A program made the translations under genes and the position numbers. The notes under the pieces were generated by a model. That model was not told the origin of the DNA, made no database searches, and saw only the letters and a program-made list of their open reading frames with translations. Of a DNA stretch of 64,000 nt, positions 52,901 to 62,040 are shown in pieces. This DNA comes from Clostridia bacterium (GTDB lineage Bacteria > Bacillota > Clostridia > Oscillospirales > Acutalibacteraceae): NCBI GenBank assembly GCA_017503785.1, contig JAFVSK010000022.1:1-64000 (forward strand), read 5' to 3'. Every line of letters begins with the position of its first letter. Positions within the stretch are counted from its first letter, which is position 1.

Positions 52901-54201
52901 TTACCTGCCGATTCGCGACCCCACTCGGGGCTGGTCTCCCAGGTTTCATTCAGAACGCGCACCACGGTGCCGTCTTTCATGGTGTATTTCAGCGAACCGG
53001 GCACCATCAGGTAGCCCTCGTCGGGCGTGACGGTGACCGTGACGATATCGTCGGCTTCCACTTCGCCGAAGGTACCGTCGGTTTCAATGGCGCCGTTTTC
53101 GAGCGAAGCATCGGGCACGGCGGCCAGCATTTCCTCGTACACCGTAACGGTGCAGGAAACGGCATCCAACACGCCCGATTTGGCGGTGATGGTGGCCGTG
53201 CCGGCGCCGACAGCGGTGATCTTACCGTTCTTGTCCACGGTGGCGACCTGGTCGTCGCTGGTGGTCCAGGTGGGACGGTTCATCGTGGCGCCTTCGGGAG
53301 CGGCGGTGATGCCCAATTCGATCTCATCACCGATCTCCATGGCGGCCGTATCGGTGCTCAGCGAAACCGACTCGGCGGTGCCGAGCGCGATGATCGAGAA
53401 GTTATCAATGTAGATCGGGTTGGTGTTGGTGCCACCGGAAATGTTTTGGTTTGACAAAGCCACCTGATAACTGCGGTTGACGGACGACTTGACGGTGTAC
53501 GTCCAGGAGTAATGCTTCCAGCCGTCAGCCTTGGGGGTGGCATATTTCCAGCCGTTGGCGGTGGAGTTGCTGATGTACATCGGCTTGATCTCGCCGGTGT
53601 CACCCTTAATATCGAACGAAACCAGATACTTGGTGCTGGGCAACGAGCACAGGCTGCCGTAGTAGGAGGCAGCCATGCCTGCGGGAAGCATCAGGCAGTG
53701 GTTGCCGTCGGCCTCTTCCACAATTTGTGCTTTACTGCTGGAGATGATGGGTGTCCAGCGGTTGAGCGAATAGATGCCGGTAGCGTCGGCCGCTTCGAAG
53801 TCGCCGCCCGAGATACATTCGCCATCGAACACCACGTGCACGGTGCAGGAATGGCTTTCGCCTGCCTCGTTGGTGGCGGTGATGATCGTCGTACCCGTGC
53901 CGCCCTTGTTGGAAGACACCGTTGCAATACGGCCGGTGGTGGCGTTGACGGCCGCAACAGAATTGTTACTGGACGACCATGTCAGCGTACCTTCGTACGG
54001 CGTGCCGTCGGGATTGAGCGCCTGAACGTGATTGTACACGATGTAGCCGCCGGCATCCGTGGGGGCCAGGTACATATCTTCTTTGGCCAGTTTAAAGGTG
54101 TCGCTCGCGGCGGAAACAGGCAGAGCCAGCCCGGCGAGCGTGCAGCCTACCAGCAGTACCAGTGCCAGCAGTGCCGCTAACGATCGAGTGATGAGTTTCA
54201 T
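49912..54201 (-). CDS. Large secreted protein with Ig-like, DUF11-like and three NlpC/P60-like modules
   Basis: 1429 residues from ATG 54201, which follows AAGGAG; the longer frame to 54327 lacks a site. Signal peptide 1-32; LVGC could be a lipobox but VSA-A cleavage fits better. Then Ig-like Big_2 (33-125), a jelly-roll-like part (126-285), a second Big_2 (298-370), a repeat-like domain (385-480), DUF11-like domains (630-705 and 1154-1235), and three related modules. The middle module (905-1117) has Cys968 in NCAAF and His1058 in GHVMMYIG, matching NlpC/P60 peptidoglycan hydrolases. The flanking ones (748-890, 1254-1429) share the GD and YAVxRP pattern but lack Cys and His. No sortase motif or anchor is seen at the C-terminus. 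Probably a wall hydrolase or adhesin. Confidence 0.85.
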   Translation of the reverse strand: MKLITRSLAALLALVLLVGCTLAGLALPVSAASDTFKLAKEDMYLAPTDAGGYIVYNHVQALNPDGTPYEGTLTWSSSNNSVAAVNATTGRIATVSSNKGGTGTTIITATNEAGESHSCTVHVVFDGECISGGDFEAADATGIYSLNRWTPIISSSKAQIVEEADGNHCLMLPAGMAASYYGSLCSLPSTKYLVSFDIKGDTGEIKPMYISNSTANGWKYATPKADGWKHYSWTYTVKSSVNRSYQVALSNQNISGGTNTNPIYIDNFSIIALGTAESVSLSTDTAAMEIGDEIELGITAAPEGATMNRPTWTTSDDQVATVDKNGKITAVGAGTATITAKSGVLDAVSCTVTVYEEMLAAVPDASLENGAIETDGTFGEVEADDIVTVTVTPDEGYLMVPGSLKYTMKDGTVVRVLNETWETSPEWGRESAGNTFQFVMPNEKVTLTADFVSTTEQNFAANTIGTSCRYTLAENDEKVYDGIRFLTRLNLANTFDANSNTLTVTYGGTEYTVLELGSLLKREQSALKLTYENAVANQGTAGTDRMWISKAYTKDSGVFHLVDYTDSYIDFASVMLTKKYDRFYTARGYVRLQAADESIITLELDEITNSISTVVPILPPVQELEGATVGKTCWTPVTHTVEPNWKITYELTVKAGAVGGPVTVFEPIPANTTYVEGADRLVGKTAVWELELAANETKTLTYTVRVNNNTDLYNGGTVESTDTQIGSTTVESDHTLYIERSVSKYDEYFVNQAVKALSDSQFTDLKLVYWTYYVAYSNSITDYSTGTAATLLNNILAGTDTRLDNVAPTLYGGTAVSGPIEGIKGAPAASVSESDLMIGDMLLVRDGGITGIYLYCDKGLMKARSEGGFEAADVALLATLTSKQAYAVVRPRASFTATTSTDPEAPSVELDARQEAVIKTGEAFLMRGDKVQYDDTDFGNPSSSDYRWHLHLDSPEDASYEYIKYTNCAAFCNDSYYFGMGYALPGNMHTTFNMVNATAAGKAYASIRKLSVVRSVTDTHTEEEAEQLYNEFMRVIQPGDLMIVLRDTDGNGTDDSGHVMMYIGNEKMIHSSGSSYNFNTGVDTIEPSIRYGQTKDYFFRPASSNFIYGSRISKFAVIRPLDLSTMPEDVPENTVNRLNNLTGIVAQKYASVRPGFTLNGGESITYTFDIRNTTDAAKTLTVTDTVPANTVYVSGAENIDGDAMSWTVTVPADGKVTFSYTVKVAADAPAGAEIASVATIGDVTVDCPAVTVGNTFTADEQAAIIAAFNELKAEGTTLTGIALVNEIYKRAGITDVTFADTEYDTIANGENGILVPTAVSGSYQRYKLAEAGNAYRNMIAPGLYGGMYLDSPMWEADRTQLAYHDDLVVGDVVIGRYTSGYSAYIYLGGDYLVSLSSLANDSKTVDDRLEYIPCWRYFYAVLRPSLTLA

Positions 54202-54225
54202 CAGGATCAACTCCTTGGAAAATTT

Positions 54226-54268
54226 TTGCAACATATTGACATTGTTGCAAGGGTTCAGTACAATTATA
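54226..54268. promoter_or_regulatory. Overlapping divergent promoters with an inverted-repeat operator
   Basis: Plus strand: TTGACA (54236-54241) and TACAAT (54259-54264), 17-base spacer, for the AraC gene. Minus strand: TATAAT (complement of 54263-54268), with a poor -35, for the secreted protein. The perfect 8-bp inverted repeat TTGCAACA (54226-54233) and TGTTGCAA (54243-54250) overlaps the -35 of the plus promoter and lies just after the minus start point. Confidence 0.72.
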
Positions 54269-54341
54269 ACAAGGCAAGACCGTTTTTTCGTGCCGAAAGA
54301 GGGTTTCTTTGTGCCATTTTTTGACATAAGGGAGGGTGTCT

Positions 54342-55130
54342 ATGCAACCGCAATTTAATTTGCAGCGTGAACGAACGAAGAACATTACGTTTTCCCGTTA
54401 TCGGAATGATAAGTGCTTGTTCCAGTTCCATTCGCAACTGGAGATCTATTTTGTGGATGAGGGTGAAATGGACATATTCGTGGCCGGCAAGCGGCGACGG
54501 CTCACGGCCGGGCAGATCTCGGTGGCGCTCAGCTACGATACCCACGAATATAAAACTCCCGAGGCTTCGCGGTCGGCGGTGCTGCTCATTCCGCAAGATC
54601 ACTGCGAGGATTTTTTGGTAAAAATTAAAGGAAAGCGCTTGAGATCGCCGTTTATCACCGACCGTGACGTGTGCGAAAGGCTGCGGCGATATTATTTTCT
54701 GCTGCGTGAAAGCGGCGATAATCTGTTGAAAAAGAAAGGGTATCTTTACGTTATTTTAGGTATTATTTTAGATAGCGTGGAGCTGGAGGATAACGATACC
54801 CCCTTTGATACCTCGCTGGCTTCTCGCGTGCTGTTTCATATTGCCGAAAATTTCAGCAGTATTTCCTCGCCGGCGGTGGTGGCGGAGCATTTTGGGTACA
54901 GTCAGAGCTATTTGTCGCGTTATTTTAAGTCGTGCTTCGGGATCACGCTGGGGCGGTATCTTTCGGTCGTAAAGCTGAAAAACGCCTTGCGGCTGATGCG
55001 CGAGGAGAAAAACGATATCACCTACTGCGCCATGGAAAGCGGGTTTTCTTCGATGCGCACTTTTTATCGGGTGTTCCACGAGGAATTCGGCTGCTCGCCC
55101 AAGGATTACTTAAAAGCAGAACAGAAATAA
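54342..55130 (+). CDS. AraC-family transcriptional regulator
   Basis: 262 residues: a cupin-like N-terminal domain (about 30-110: LEIYFVDEGEMDIFVAGKRR) and two C-terminal helix-turn-helix motifs (about 175-258: VVAEHFGYSQSYLSRYFKSC and CAMESGFSSMRTFYRVFHEE). ATG 54342, 6 bases after GGGAGGG, is chosen over GTG 54336. It is divergent from the large secreted protein and shares its control region, so it probably regulates that gene and itself. Confidence 0.9.
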   Translation: MQPQFNLQRERTKNITFSRYRNDKCLFQFHSQLEIYFVDEGEMDIFVAGKRRRLTAGQISVALSYDTHEYKTPEASRSAVLLIPQDHCEDFLVKIKGKRLRSPFITDRDVCERLRRYYFLLRESGDNLLKKKGYLYVILGIILDSVELEDNDTPFDTSLASRVLFHIAENFSSISSPAVVAEHFGYSQSYLSRYFKSCFGITLGRYLSVVKLKNALRLMREEKNDITYCAMESGFSSMRTFYRVFHEEFGCSPKDYLKAEQK

Positions 55131-55132
55131 GC

Positions 55133-55160
55133 ACAGCGGCCATGCGGCCGCTGTTTCTTT
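55133..55160 (+). terminator. Terminator of the AraC gene
   Basis: Perfect 9-bp stem ACAGCGGCC (55133-55141) with GGCCGCTGT (55146-55154), 4-base loop, then TTTCTTTTT. Confidence 0.9.
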
Positions 55161-55219
55161 TTCGGGAGAGAGTTTCTTGCAGTTTCTTTGCATTTCCTCT
55201 TTATTTTTACATGTGAGTG

Positions 55220-55228
55220 TGGTATACT
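55220..55228 (+). promoter_or_regulatory. Extended -10 promoter for uvrBA
   Basis: TGGTATACT (TGn plus TATACT at 55223-55228), about 35 bases before uvrB; the -35 is weak (TTTATT). I saw no clear LexA-type box. Confidence 0.55.
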
Positions 55229-55263
55229 ATTTTAAATATACAATGCTGTGAGGAGGTGGGGAG

Positions 55264-57225
55264 ATGGACTCGTTTGAATTACACGCACCGTATCAGCCTA
55301 CGGGTGATCAGCCGCAGGCAATTGAGGCGTTGGTAAACAGCATCAACAGCGGCAAGCGTGAGCAGACGCTGCTGGGCGTTACCGGCTCGGGTAAGACGTT
55401 TACGATGGCGAATGTAATTGCGCAGGTCAATCGCCCCACGCTCGTTCTCGCTCACAACAAGACCCTTGCCGCACAGCTCTGTTCGGAGTTTAAAGAGTTT
55501 TTTCCCAACAACGCGGTGGAGTATTTTGTATCCTATTATGATTACTATCAGCCCGAGGCGTACGTGCCGTCGACCGACACGTACATTGAAAAGGATTCGG
55601 CCATTAACGACGAGATCGACAAGCTGCGCCATTCGGCTACGTCGGCGCTTTCTGAGCGGCGCGACGTGATCATCGTGGCGAGCGTGTCGTGCATTTACAG
55701 CTTGGGTAACCCTATCGACTACCGTAATATGATCATTTCGCTGCGGCCGGGTATGCAAAAAAGCCGCGACGAGCTGCTTCAGCGGCTGGTGGAGCTGCAG
55801 TACGAGCGGAACGATATTAATTTTGTGCGTAACAAGTTTCGTGTGCGCGGCGACGTGGTGGAGATCTTCCCCGCGTATTCCAACGATACCGTGATCCGTG
55901 TGGAGTTTTTCGGTGACGAGATCGACCGTTTAAGCGAGGTAGATCCGCTGACAGGCGCACAGAAAGGCTTGCTGGGGCACATTGCCATTTATCCCGCTTC
56001 GCATTACATTGTGCCGCCCGAAAAGCTGGAGGCGGCCATTGCCGAAATTGACCGCGAGCTGGAGGAGCGCGTGGAGCAGTTTAAGGCCGAGGGCAAGCTG
56101 CTGGAGGCTCAGCGCATTTTGCAGCGCACGCGGTACGATATGGAGATGCTGCGCGAGATCGGCATTTGTAAGGGTATTGAAAACTATTCGCGGGTGTTGT
56201 CGGGCCGCGAGCCGGGAGCCACGCCGTTTACGCTGCTGGATTATTTTCCCGAGGATTATTTGCTGTTTGTGGATGAGTCGCACGTGACACTGCCGCAGGT
56301 GCGCGGTATGCACGGCGGCGATCACGCGCGCAAGAAAAACTTGGTGGAATATGGTTTCCGCTTGCCGAGTGCCTACGATAACCGTCCGTTGAATTTCGAC
56401 GAGTTCTACCGCCGTGTCAATCAAGCGGTGTTTGTGAGTGCCACGCCGGGCGACTTTGAGTTGGATCACAGCGGCAAGCCGGTGGAGCAGGTGATCCGTC
56501 CTACCGGATTGCCCGATCCGCAAATTTCGGTGCGGCCGGTGGAGGGGCAGATCGACGATCTTATTCACGAGATCCGTGCCCGCACCGAGCGGCAGGAGCG
56601 CGTGCTGGTGACCACGCTTACCAAAAAAATGGCGGAGGATCTTACCACCTATTTTGAAAACGTGGGTATTCGCGTGCGGTATATGCACCATGATATCGAC
56701 ACCCTTGAACGTATGGAGATCATTCGCGATTTGCGCCTTGGTGAGTTTGACGTGCTGGTGGGTATTAACCTGCTGCGCGAGGGCTTGGATATTCCCGAGG
56801 TGTCGCTGGTGGCGATCCTGGATGCCGACAAAGAAGGCTTTTTGCGGTCGGCCTCGGCGCTTATTCAGACTATTGGCCGTGCGGCTCGTAACGCCGAGGG
56901 GCAGGTTATTTTGTACGCCGACGAGGTGACACCGTCGATGGAAAAGGCTATTCGGGAAACCAAACGCCGCCGCGCCATTCAGCTCAAGTACAATGAGGAG
57001 CACGGAATCGTGCCCAAGACCATCATCAAAGAGGTGCGCGACGTGCTGCAGATCACGCCGTCCTCCTCGCGTGATGAGCGCACAGGCAAGAAGCTGTCGA
57101 AGGCGGAACGCCAGTTGCGTATTGAACAATTGACGAAAGAAATGAAGCATGCAGCGAAGCTGCTGGAATTCGAGCACGCGGCATGGCTGCGCGACGAGAT
57201 AGAAAAGCTGAGGCAGGGCAAGTGA
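55264..57225 (+). CDS. uvrB: UvrABC excision nuclease subunit B
   Basis: Damage-verifying helicase-like subunit of nucleotide excision repair, 653 residues. Walker A GVTGSGKT is at 38-45. The [12 protein letters not shown] beta-hairpin block follows near 97, then DESHVTLPQ (DEAD-like motif II) and [15 protein letters not shown]. The C-terminal UVR motif (about 613-648) binds UvrC. It lies 7 bases before uvrA, the usual Bacillota order. Confidence 0.98.
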   Translation: MDSFELHAPYQPTGDQPQAIEALVNSINSGKREQTLLGVTGSGKTFTMANVIAQVNRPTLVLAHNKTLAAQLCSEFKEFFPNNAVEYFVSYYDYYQPEAYVPSTDTYIEKDSAINDEIDKLRHSATSALSERRDVIIVASVSCIYSLGNPIDYRNMIISLRPGMQKSRDELLQRLVELQYERNDINFVRNKFRVRGDVVEIFPAYSNDTVIRVEFFGDEIDRLSEVDPLTGAQKGLLGHIAIYPASHYIVPPEKLEAAIAEIDRELEERVEQFKAEGKLLEAQRILQRTRYDMEMLREIGICKGIENYSRVLSGREPGATPFTLLDYFPEDYLLFVDESHVTLPQVRGMHGGDHARKKNLVEYGFRLPSAYDNRPLNFDEFYRRVNQAVFVSATPGDFELDHSGKPVEQVIRPTGLPDPQISVRPVEGQIDDLIHEIRARTERQERVLVTTLTKKMAEDLTTYFENVGIRVRYMHHDIDTLERMEIIRDLRLGEFDVLVGINLLREGLDIPEVSLVAILDADKEGFLRSASALIQTIGRAARNAEGQVILYADEVTPSMEKAIRETKRRRAIQLKYNEEHGIVPKTIIKEVRDVLQITPSSSRDERTGKKLSKAERQLRIEQLTKEMKHAAKLLEFEHAAWLRDEIEKLRQGK

Positions 57226-57232
57226 GGATATT

Positions 57233-60070
57233 ATGCTGGAAAAGTTGACCGTAAAAGGTGCCAGAGAACACAACTTAAAAGACGTGGACGTAACGATTCC
57301 GCGTGACAAGCTGGTGGTGTTTACCGGTGTGTCGGGGTCGGGTAAATCGTCGTTGGCGTTCGACACCATTTACGCCGAGGGACAACGGCGGTATATGGAA
57401 AGTCTGTCGTCGTATGCGCGCATGTTTTTGGGGCAAATGGAAAAGCCCGAGGTAGACTCCATTGACGGCTTGTCGCCTGCGATCTCGATCGACCAAAAGA
57501 CCACCTCGCACAACCCTCGTTCTACGGTGGGCACCGTTACCGAGATCTACGATTATTTGCGCTTGTTGTATGCGCGCATCGGTGTGCCGCATTGTCCGAA
57601 ATGCGGCCGCGAGATCCGTCAGCAAACGGTGGACGAGATCGTTGACCGGATTTTGGCGTTGCCGGAGCGCACGCGTATTCAGCTGCTCGCACCGGTTGTG
57701 CGCGGCCGTAAGGGCGAGTGTCAAAAGGAATTTGAGGCGGCACGCAAGTCGGGCTACGTGCGTGTGCGCGTGGACGGTTCGCTGTACGAGCTGTCCGAAG
57801 ATATTAAACTGGATAAGAACAAAAAGCACACCGTGGAGATCGTGGTGGATCGCTTGGTGGTGTCGCCCGATATCCGCGCGCGTTTGGCCGATTCGGTGGA
57901 AACGGCGACGGCGTTGTCGGAGGGCTTGCTCACGGTGGAGCAGGTGGACAGCGGTGAGGAGCTGACCTTCTCGCAGAATTACGCCTGCCCCGATCACGGA
58001 TTCAGCATGGAAGAACTGACACCGCGGATGTTCTCGTTTAACAACCCGTTCGGTGCTTGCCCGAAATGTACGGGTATCGGCATCTTCATGTCCATCGACC
58101 CCGAGCTGGTGATTGCCAATGAGGAGCTGTCGCTGCGCGATGGCGCCATTCGTGCGAGCGGTTGGAGCTATTTGGACGGCGGCACCATTTCGCAAATGTA
58201 TTACGAGGGCTTGGCAAACCACTACGGATTTTCGTTGGATACGCCGTGGAAAGACCTTTCAAGCGAGGCCAAGAGCATTATTTTGTATGGCAACAACGGC
58301 GAAAAGATCAAGATGACCCGCCGTATGGAATACGGCACGGGCGAGTATTTTACGGCGTGGGAAGGCGTTGTGAACAACCTGCAGCGCCGTCACCAGGAAA
58401 CCAACAGCGAGTGGATGCGCAGCGAGCTGGAAACGTATATGAGCAAGGTGCCCTGCCCTGAATGCCACGGCAAGCGGTTAAAGCCCGAAAGCTTGGCGGT
58501 GACGGTGGGTGGTGTCAATATTGCCGATCTGTGCGACAAGTCGGTAACCGAAATGCTGGCGTTTATGGAAACGCTGAGTGCGAGCTTGACCGAGCGTGAG
58601 CATCAAATTGCCGACCGCATTTTAAAAGAGATCCGCGAGCGGTTGGGCTTCTTAAACAGCGTTGGTTTGGAATATCTCACGCTATCCCGCACGGCGGGTA
58701 CGCTGTCGGGCGGTGAGAGCCAGCGTATTCGTTTAGCAACGCAGATCGGCTCCTCGCTGATGGGTGTGTTGTATATTTTGGACGAGCCGAGCATCGGCTT
58801 GCATCAACGGGATAATCAGAAATTGTTGGATACGCTGCGGCGGTTGCGCGATCTGGGCAACACGCTCATTGTGGTGGAGCACGACGAGGAAACCATGCTG
58901 GCGGCAGATTGGATCGTGGATATCGGTCCGGGTGCCGGTGTGCACGGCGGCGAGGTGGTTTGCTCGGGTACGGTGGACGAGGTGTGCGCGTGTGAGCGCT
59001 CGCTGACGGGGCAGTATCTTAGCGGAAAACGGCACATTCCCGTGCCGCAGACACGCCGCCTCGGAAACGGAAAAGAACTGCGGGTGCTGGGGGCTTCGGC
59101 CAACAATTTGAAAAACATTGACGTTTCGTTCCGCTTGGGGGCGTTTAACTGCGTGACCGGTGTATCGGGCTCGGGTAAATCGTCGCTGGTGAACGAGATC
59201 GTGTATAAGCAGCTGGCGAACAAGTTAAACCGCGCGCATTGCCGGGCGGGAGCGCACCGTGCCATGGAAGGACTGGAGGCGCTCGATAAGGTGATCGCCA
59301 TCGACCAGGCGCCCATTGGCAGAACGCCGCGCTCCAATCCCGCTACCTATACCGGGGTGTTTAACGACATTCGCGAGTTGTTTGCTTCCACAACCGATGC
59401 GAAGATGCGCGGGTATTCCGCCGGACGATTTTCCTTTAACGTGAAGGGTGGCCGTTGCGAAGCGTGCCAGGGCGACGGTATTTTAAAAATTGAAATGCAC
59501 TTTTTGCCCGATATTTACGTGCCCTGCGAGGTGTGTAAGGGGCAGCGCTATAACCGTGAAACGCTGGATGTACGCTACAAGGGCAAGAATATTTATGACG
59601 TGCTGGAAATGACGGTGGAGGAAGCGCTGGTGTTCTTCGAGAACATGCCGAAGATCGCACGGCGGCTGCAAACGTTGATGGACGTGGGATTGGGCTACAT
59701 TAAGCTGGGTCAGCCGGCGACCACGCTGTCGGGTGGTGAGGCACAGCGAGTGAAGCTGGCAACCGAGCTTTCCAAGCGGTCCACCGGCCGCACGGTGTAT
59801 ATTTTGGACGAGCCGACCACCGGCTTGCATACCGCCGACGTGGCACAGCTCATTGAGGTGCTGCAAAAGCTGGTGGACAGTGGCAATACCGTGATCGTGA
59901 TCGAGCACAATCTCGATGTGATCAAAAATGCCGATTATATTTTGGACTTGGGTCCTGAGGGCGGTAATCGCGGCGGCACGCTGGTGGCAGCCGGTACACC
60001 CGAGGATTTGATAAAGGTAAAGGCATCGTATACCGGGCAGTATTTACGCCCATTGTTAGAAAAGAACTAA
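57233..60070 (+). CDS. uvrA: UvrABC excision nuclease subunit A
   Basis: DNA damage sensor, 945 residues, with two ABC ATPase modules. First Walker A is GVSGSGKSS near 32-40; the second is in the same motif near 645. Zinc-type cysteine pairs are present (HCPKCG near 120, CPECHGKR near 406 and the C-terminal [18 protein letters not shown] near 745-770). Signature motifs [12 protein letters not shown] and [12 protein letters not shown] are both intact. Confidence 0.98.
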   Translation: MLEKLTVKGAREHNLKDVDVTIPRDKLVVFTGVSGSGKSSLAFDTIYAEGQRRYMESLSSYARMFLGQMEKPEVDSIDGLSPAISIDQKTTSHNPRSTVGTVTEIYDYLRLLYARIGVPHCPKCGREIRQQTVDEIVDRILALPERTRIQLLAPVVRGRKGECQKEFEAARKSGYVRVRVDGSLYELSEDIKLDKNKKHTVEIVVDRLVVSPDIRARLADSVETATALSEGLLTVEQVDSGEELTFSQNYACPDHGFSMEELTPRMFSFNNPFGACPKCTGIGIFMSIDPELVIANEELSLRDGAIRASGWSYLDGGTISQMYYEGLANHYGFSLDTPWKDLSSEAKSIILYGNNGEKIKMTRRMEYGTGEYFTAWEGVVNNLQRRHQETNSEWMRSELETYMSKVPCPECHGKRLKPESLAVTVGGVNIADLCDKSVTEMLAFMETLSASLTEREHQIADRILKEIRERLGFLNSVGLEYLTLSRTAGTLSGGESQRIRLATQIGSSLMGVLYILDEPSIGLHQRDNQKLLDTLRRLRDLGNTLIVVEHDEETMLAADWIVDIGPGAGVHGGEVVCSGTVDEVCACERSLTGQYLSGKRHIPVPQTRRLGNGKELRVLGASANNLKNIDVSFRLGAFNCVTGVSGSGKSSLVNEIVYKQLANKLNRAHCRAGAHRAMEGLEALDKVIAIDQAPIGRTPRSNPATYTGVFNDIRELFASTTDAKMRGYSAGRFSFNVKGGRCEACQGDGILKIEMHFLPDIYVPCEVCKGQRYNRETLDVRYKGKNIYDVLEMTVEEALVFFENMPKIARRLQTLMDVGLGYIKLGQPATTLSGGEAQRVKLATELSKRSTGRTVYILDEPTTGLHTADVAQLIEVLQKLVDSGNTVIVIEHNLDVIKNADYILDLGPEGGNRGGTLVAAGTPEDLIKVKASYTGQYLRPLLEKN

Positions 60071-60101
60071 GTGTATAATGTTTAGAAAGGAGGAAAACCG
60101 C

Positions 60102-61745
60102 ATGGAGGTTATTTACCGCATATCCTATTACGCCGGTGTACAGACGGTGCGTTTATTGCACCGCATGGGGCGGTTTTTCTCCGTGTTGTTTTTACCGTTA
60201 TGGTTGTTGCTTCGCCGTGCGATAAAAGCGCTCGGCCGTGAACGGGATGACCGTATTCGCGAAGGCGTGGCCGGCTTGCGGCGACGGTTCTCCGAGGTGG
60301 GCGACCGCGTGCGCGATGCATGGAAACGGCATCCGCTGCTCGGTGTGCTGCAGGTGCTGTACCTGCCGATTGCGGCGGCCAAGCATTACAAGGGTCTTAC
60401 GCGCGTGACGGCCACGCTGCTGGCGGTGGCGTGTTCGCTGATGCTGCTGCTTGGCACCTTCCGTTATTGGGGTCGCACCACCTATGCGTTGGCGTTAGCC
60501 GACGACGAGGGCGACGTGTGGGGCTACGTTGCTGAAGAAGCCGTGCTGCAAAGCGGTGTGGCGATGGCCAACGAGCGTTTAGGATTGTTCACCGCAGCGA
60601 ACGCGTTGTCGGTGTCGCCCTCCATTTCGCTGCGAGTGATCCGTCAAGCGGCTATTTGGAACAAGGAGCAGGTGTGTGACCACGTGCTGTCGCAGGCCGG
60701 GGTGGCAGTAACGGAGGCGTGCGGCCTGTACATAGACGATACCTTTTACGGCGTGGTGAACAGCTATGCCGACGGCGAACGGATGCTGGACGGCATTTTA
60801 GCGGAGCATAGCGAGAACAAACCGGACGTGAAGGCTTCGTTTGTGGAAAAGGTCGATCTGGTGGAGGGGTTGTATCCGGAAAATCAGATCGTATCCGTGC
60901 AGACCATGAAGGAAAGCTTGATGACTGAAGCGGCCGAAGAACAGGTGTGGGAGTTCCGTGAGGGCGATGAGCTGGAGCGCATTGCTGTGATGAACGGCAT
61001 TTCGGTGGCCGAACTGCTGCGACTGAATCCCACGGCTGTGGACGGTGTGAAGGACGGACAAAAGCTGCTCATTCGCCGCGCGGAGCCGCATTTGCGTGTG
61101 CTGGTGGCCGGTACGGTGCAATACGAAGCCGAGGTGCCGTTCACGGTGGAACGTGTGCCGGATGCTTCCATGTACGAGGGCCGCGAAAAGACCAAGGTAA
61201 AGGGGAAAAACGGCCGCAGCTTGGTGACGGCAACCGTGACGTATTTGGACGGCGTGGAGCAGTCCAGTATGATTACCGAACAGGAAATTCTGGAGGAGCC
61301 TGTCACACAAGTGGTAGCCTACGGCACGAAAAAGAAAAGCACCAAGGGTGGGCGCGATTTTGCGTGGCCCGTACCGTCGACACGCTTTATTACGCAATAT
61401 TACAGTATGTCCTCGGGTGACCGTCATCGCGGTATTGACGTTTGGAGCAGAGAAATTGAGGGCGAGGCGATTGTAGCGGCCGATGACGGCAAGGTGATCA
61501 TTTCGGATTACCGCAAGGGCACCTCGTATTGGTCTTACGGTAAATATATCGTGATCGACCATGGCGGCGGCTGTCAGACCTTATATGCCCATTGCAGCGA
61601 GTTGCTGGTGAAAGAGGGGCAGACCGTGAAAAAGGGCCAAGTGATCGCCAAGGTCGGCAACACCGGCAGATCAACGTCGCCGCACCTGCACTTTGAGGTG
61701 ACGGTGAACGGCCGTAACGTGAACCCGATGAATTATTATCGATGA
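60102..61745 (+). CDS. Membrane-anchored M23 peptidase with LysM and G5 domains
   Basis: 547 residues: a basic cytoplasmic or membrane-edge region (1-105), one transmembrane helix (about 106-125), an outside region, a LysM-like motif (about 292-335: WEFREGDELERIAVMNGISV, LLIRR), a G5 domain (about 340-415) and an M23 domain (about 430-547). HRGID, YAHC and HLHFEV give the zinc site, so an active peptidoglycan endopeptidase. The layout resembles sporulation or wall M23/G5 proteins of Clostridia. ATG 60102 follows AAAGGAGG; ATG 60078 is upstream of that site. Confidence 0.9.
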   Translation: MEVIYRISYYAGVQTVRLLHRMGRFFSVLFLPLWLLLRRAIKALGRERDDRIREGVAGLRRRFSEVGDRVRDAWKRHPLLGVLQVLYLPIAAAKHYKGLTRVTATLLAVACSLMLLLGTFRYWGRTTYALALADDEGDVWGYVAEEAVLQSGVAMANERLGLFTAANALSVSPSISLRVIRQAAIWNKEQVCDHVLSQAGVAVTEACGLYIDDTFYGVVNSYADGERMLDGILAEHSENKPDVKASFVEKVDLVEGLYPENQIVSVQTMKESLMTEAAEEQVWEFREGDELERIAVMNGISVAELLRLNPTAVDGVKDGQKLLIRRAEPHLRVLVAGTVQYEAEVPFTVERVPDASMYEGREKTKVKGKNGRSLVTATVTYLDGVEQSSMITEQEILEEPVTQVVAYGTKKKSTKGGRDFAWPVPSTRFITQYYSMSSGDRHRGIDVWSREIEGEAIVAADDGKVIISDYRKGTSYWSYGKYIVIDHGGGCQTLYAHCSELLVKEGQTVKKGQVIAKVGNTGRSTSPHLHFEVTVNGRNVNPMNYYR

Positions 61746-61752
61746 GGTGCGT

Positions 61753-61974
61753 ATGGAACGAACGCTGAAGCTCGGCGGTAAGTACCGCCATTTTAAAGGA
61801 AATGAGTACGAGGTGTTGGCCGTGGCTCGCCACAGTGAAACGCTGGAGGAGCTGGTGGTGTATCGCGCCTTGTACGGTGAGGGGCAGGTATGGGTGCGCC
61901 CGCTCGCCGAGTTTTTGGATACGGTGACACGTGACGGCATTACACGACACCGTTTTGAAGAAATCGACAGTTGA
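61753..61974 (+). CDS. DUF1653 protein
   Basis: 73-residue protein, a single DUF1653 domain: KYRHFKGNEYEVLAVARHSE, then VVYRALYGEGQVWVRP and FLDTV. The fold is small and all-beta; its function is unknown. It follows the M23 gene by 7 bases and its end overlaps the typA promoter region. Confidence 0.88.
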   Translation: MERTLKLGGKYRHFKGNEYEVLAVARHSETLEELVVYRALYGEGQVWVRPLAEFLDTVTRDGITRHRFEEIDS

Positions 61975-61977
61975 GTA

Positions 61978-62006
61978 TTGCCGTACCGCTTAAGGTATGG
62001 TATACT
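61978..62006 (+). promoter_or_regulatory. Promoter for typA
   Basis: TTGCCG at 61978-61983 and TATACT at 62001-62006 with a 17-base spacer and a TGG extension, about 35 bases before the typA start. Confidence 0.78.
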
Positions 62007-62040
62007 AAAGGGTAGTTCAAAAAAGACAGGAAGCGGGACA

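Noticed and set aside
54202..54327. N-terminal extension of the secreted protein to 54327
   Set aside because: The extension would cover the promoter and operator, and AAGGAG sits properly before ATG 54201, which begins a good signal peptide.
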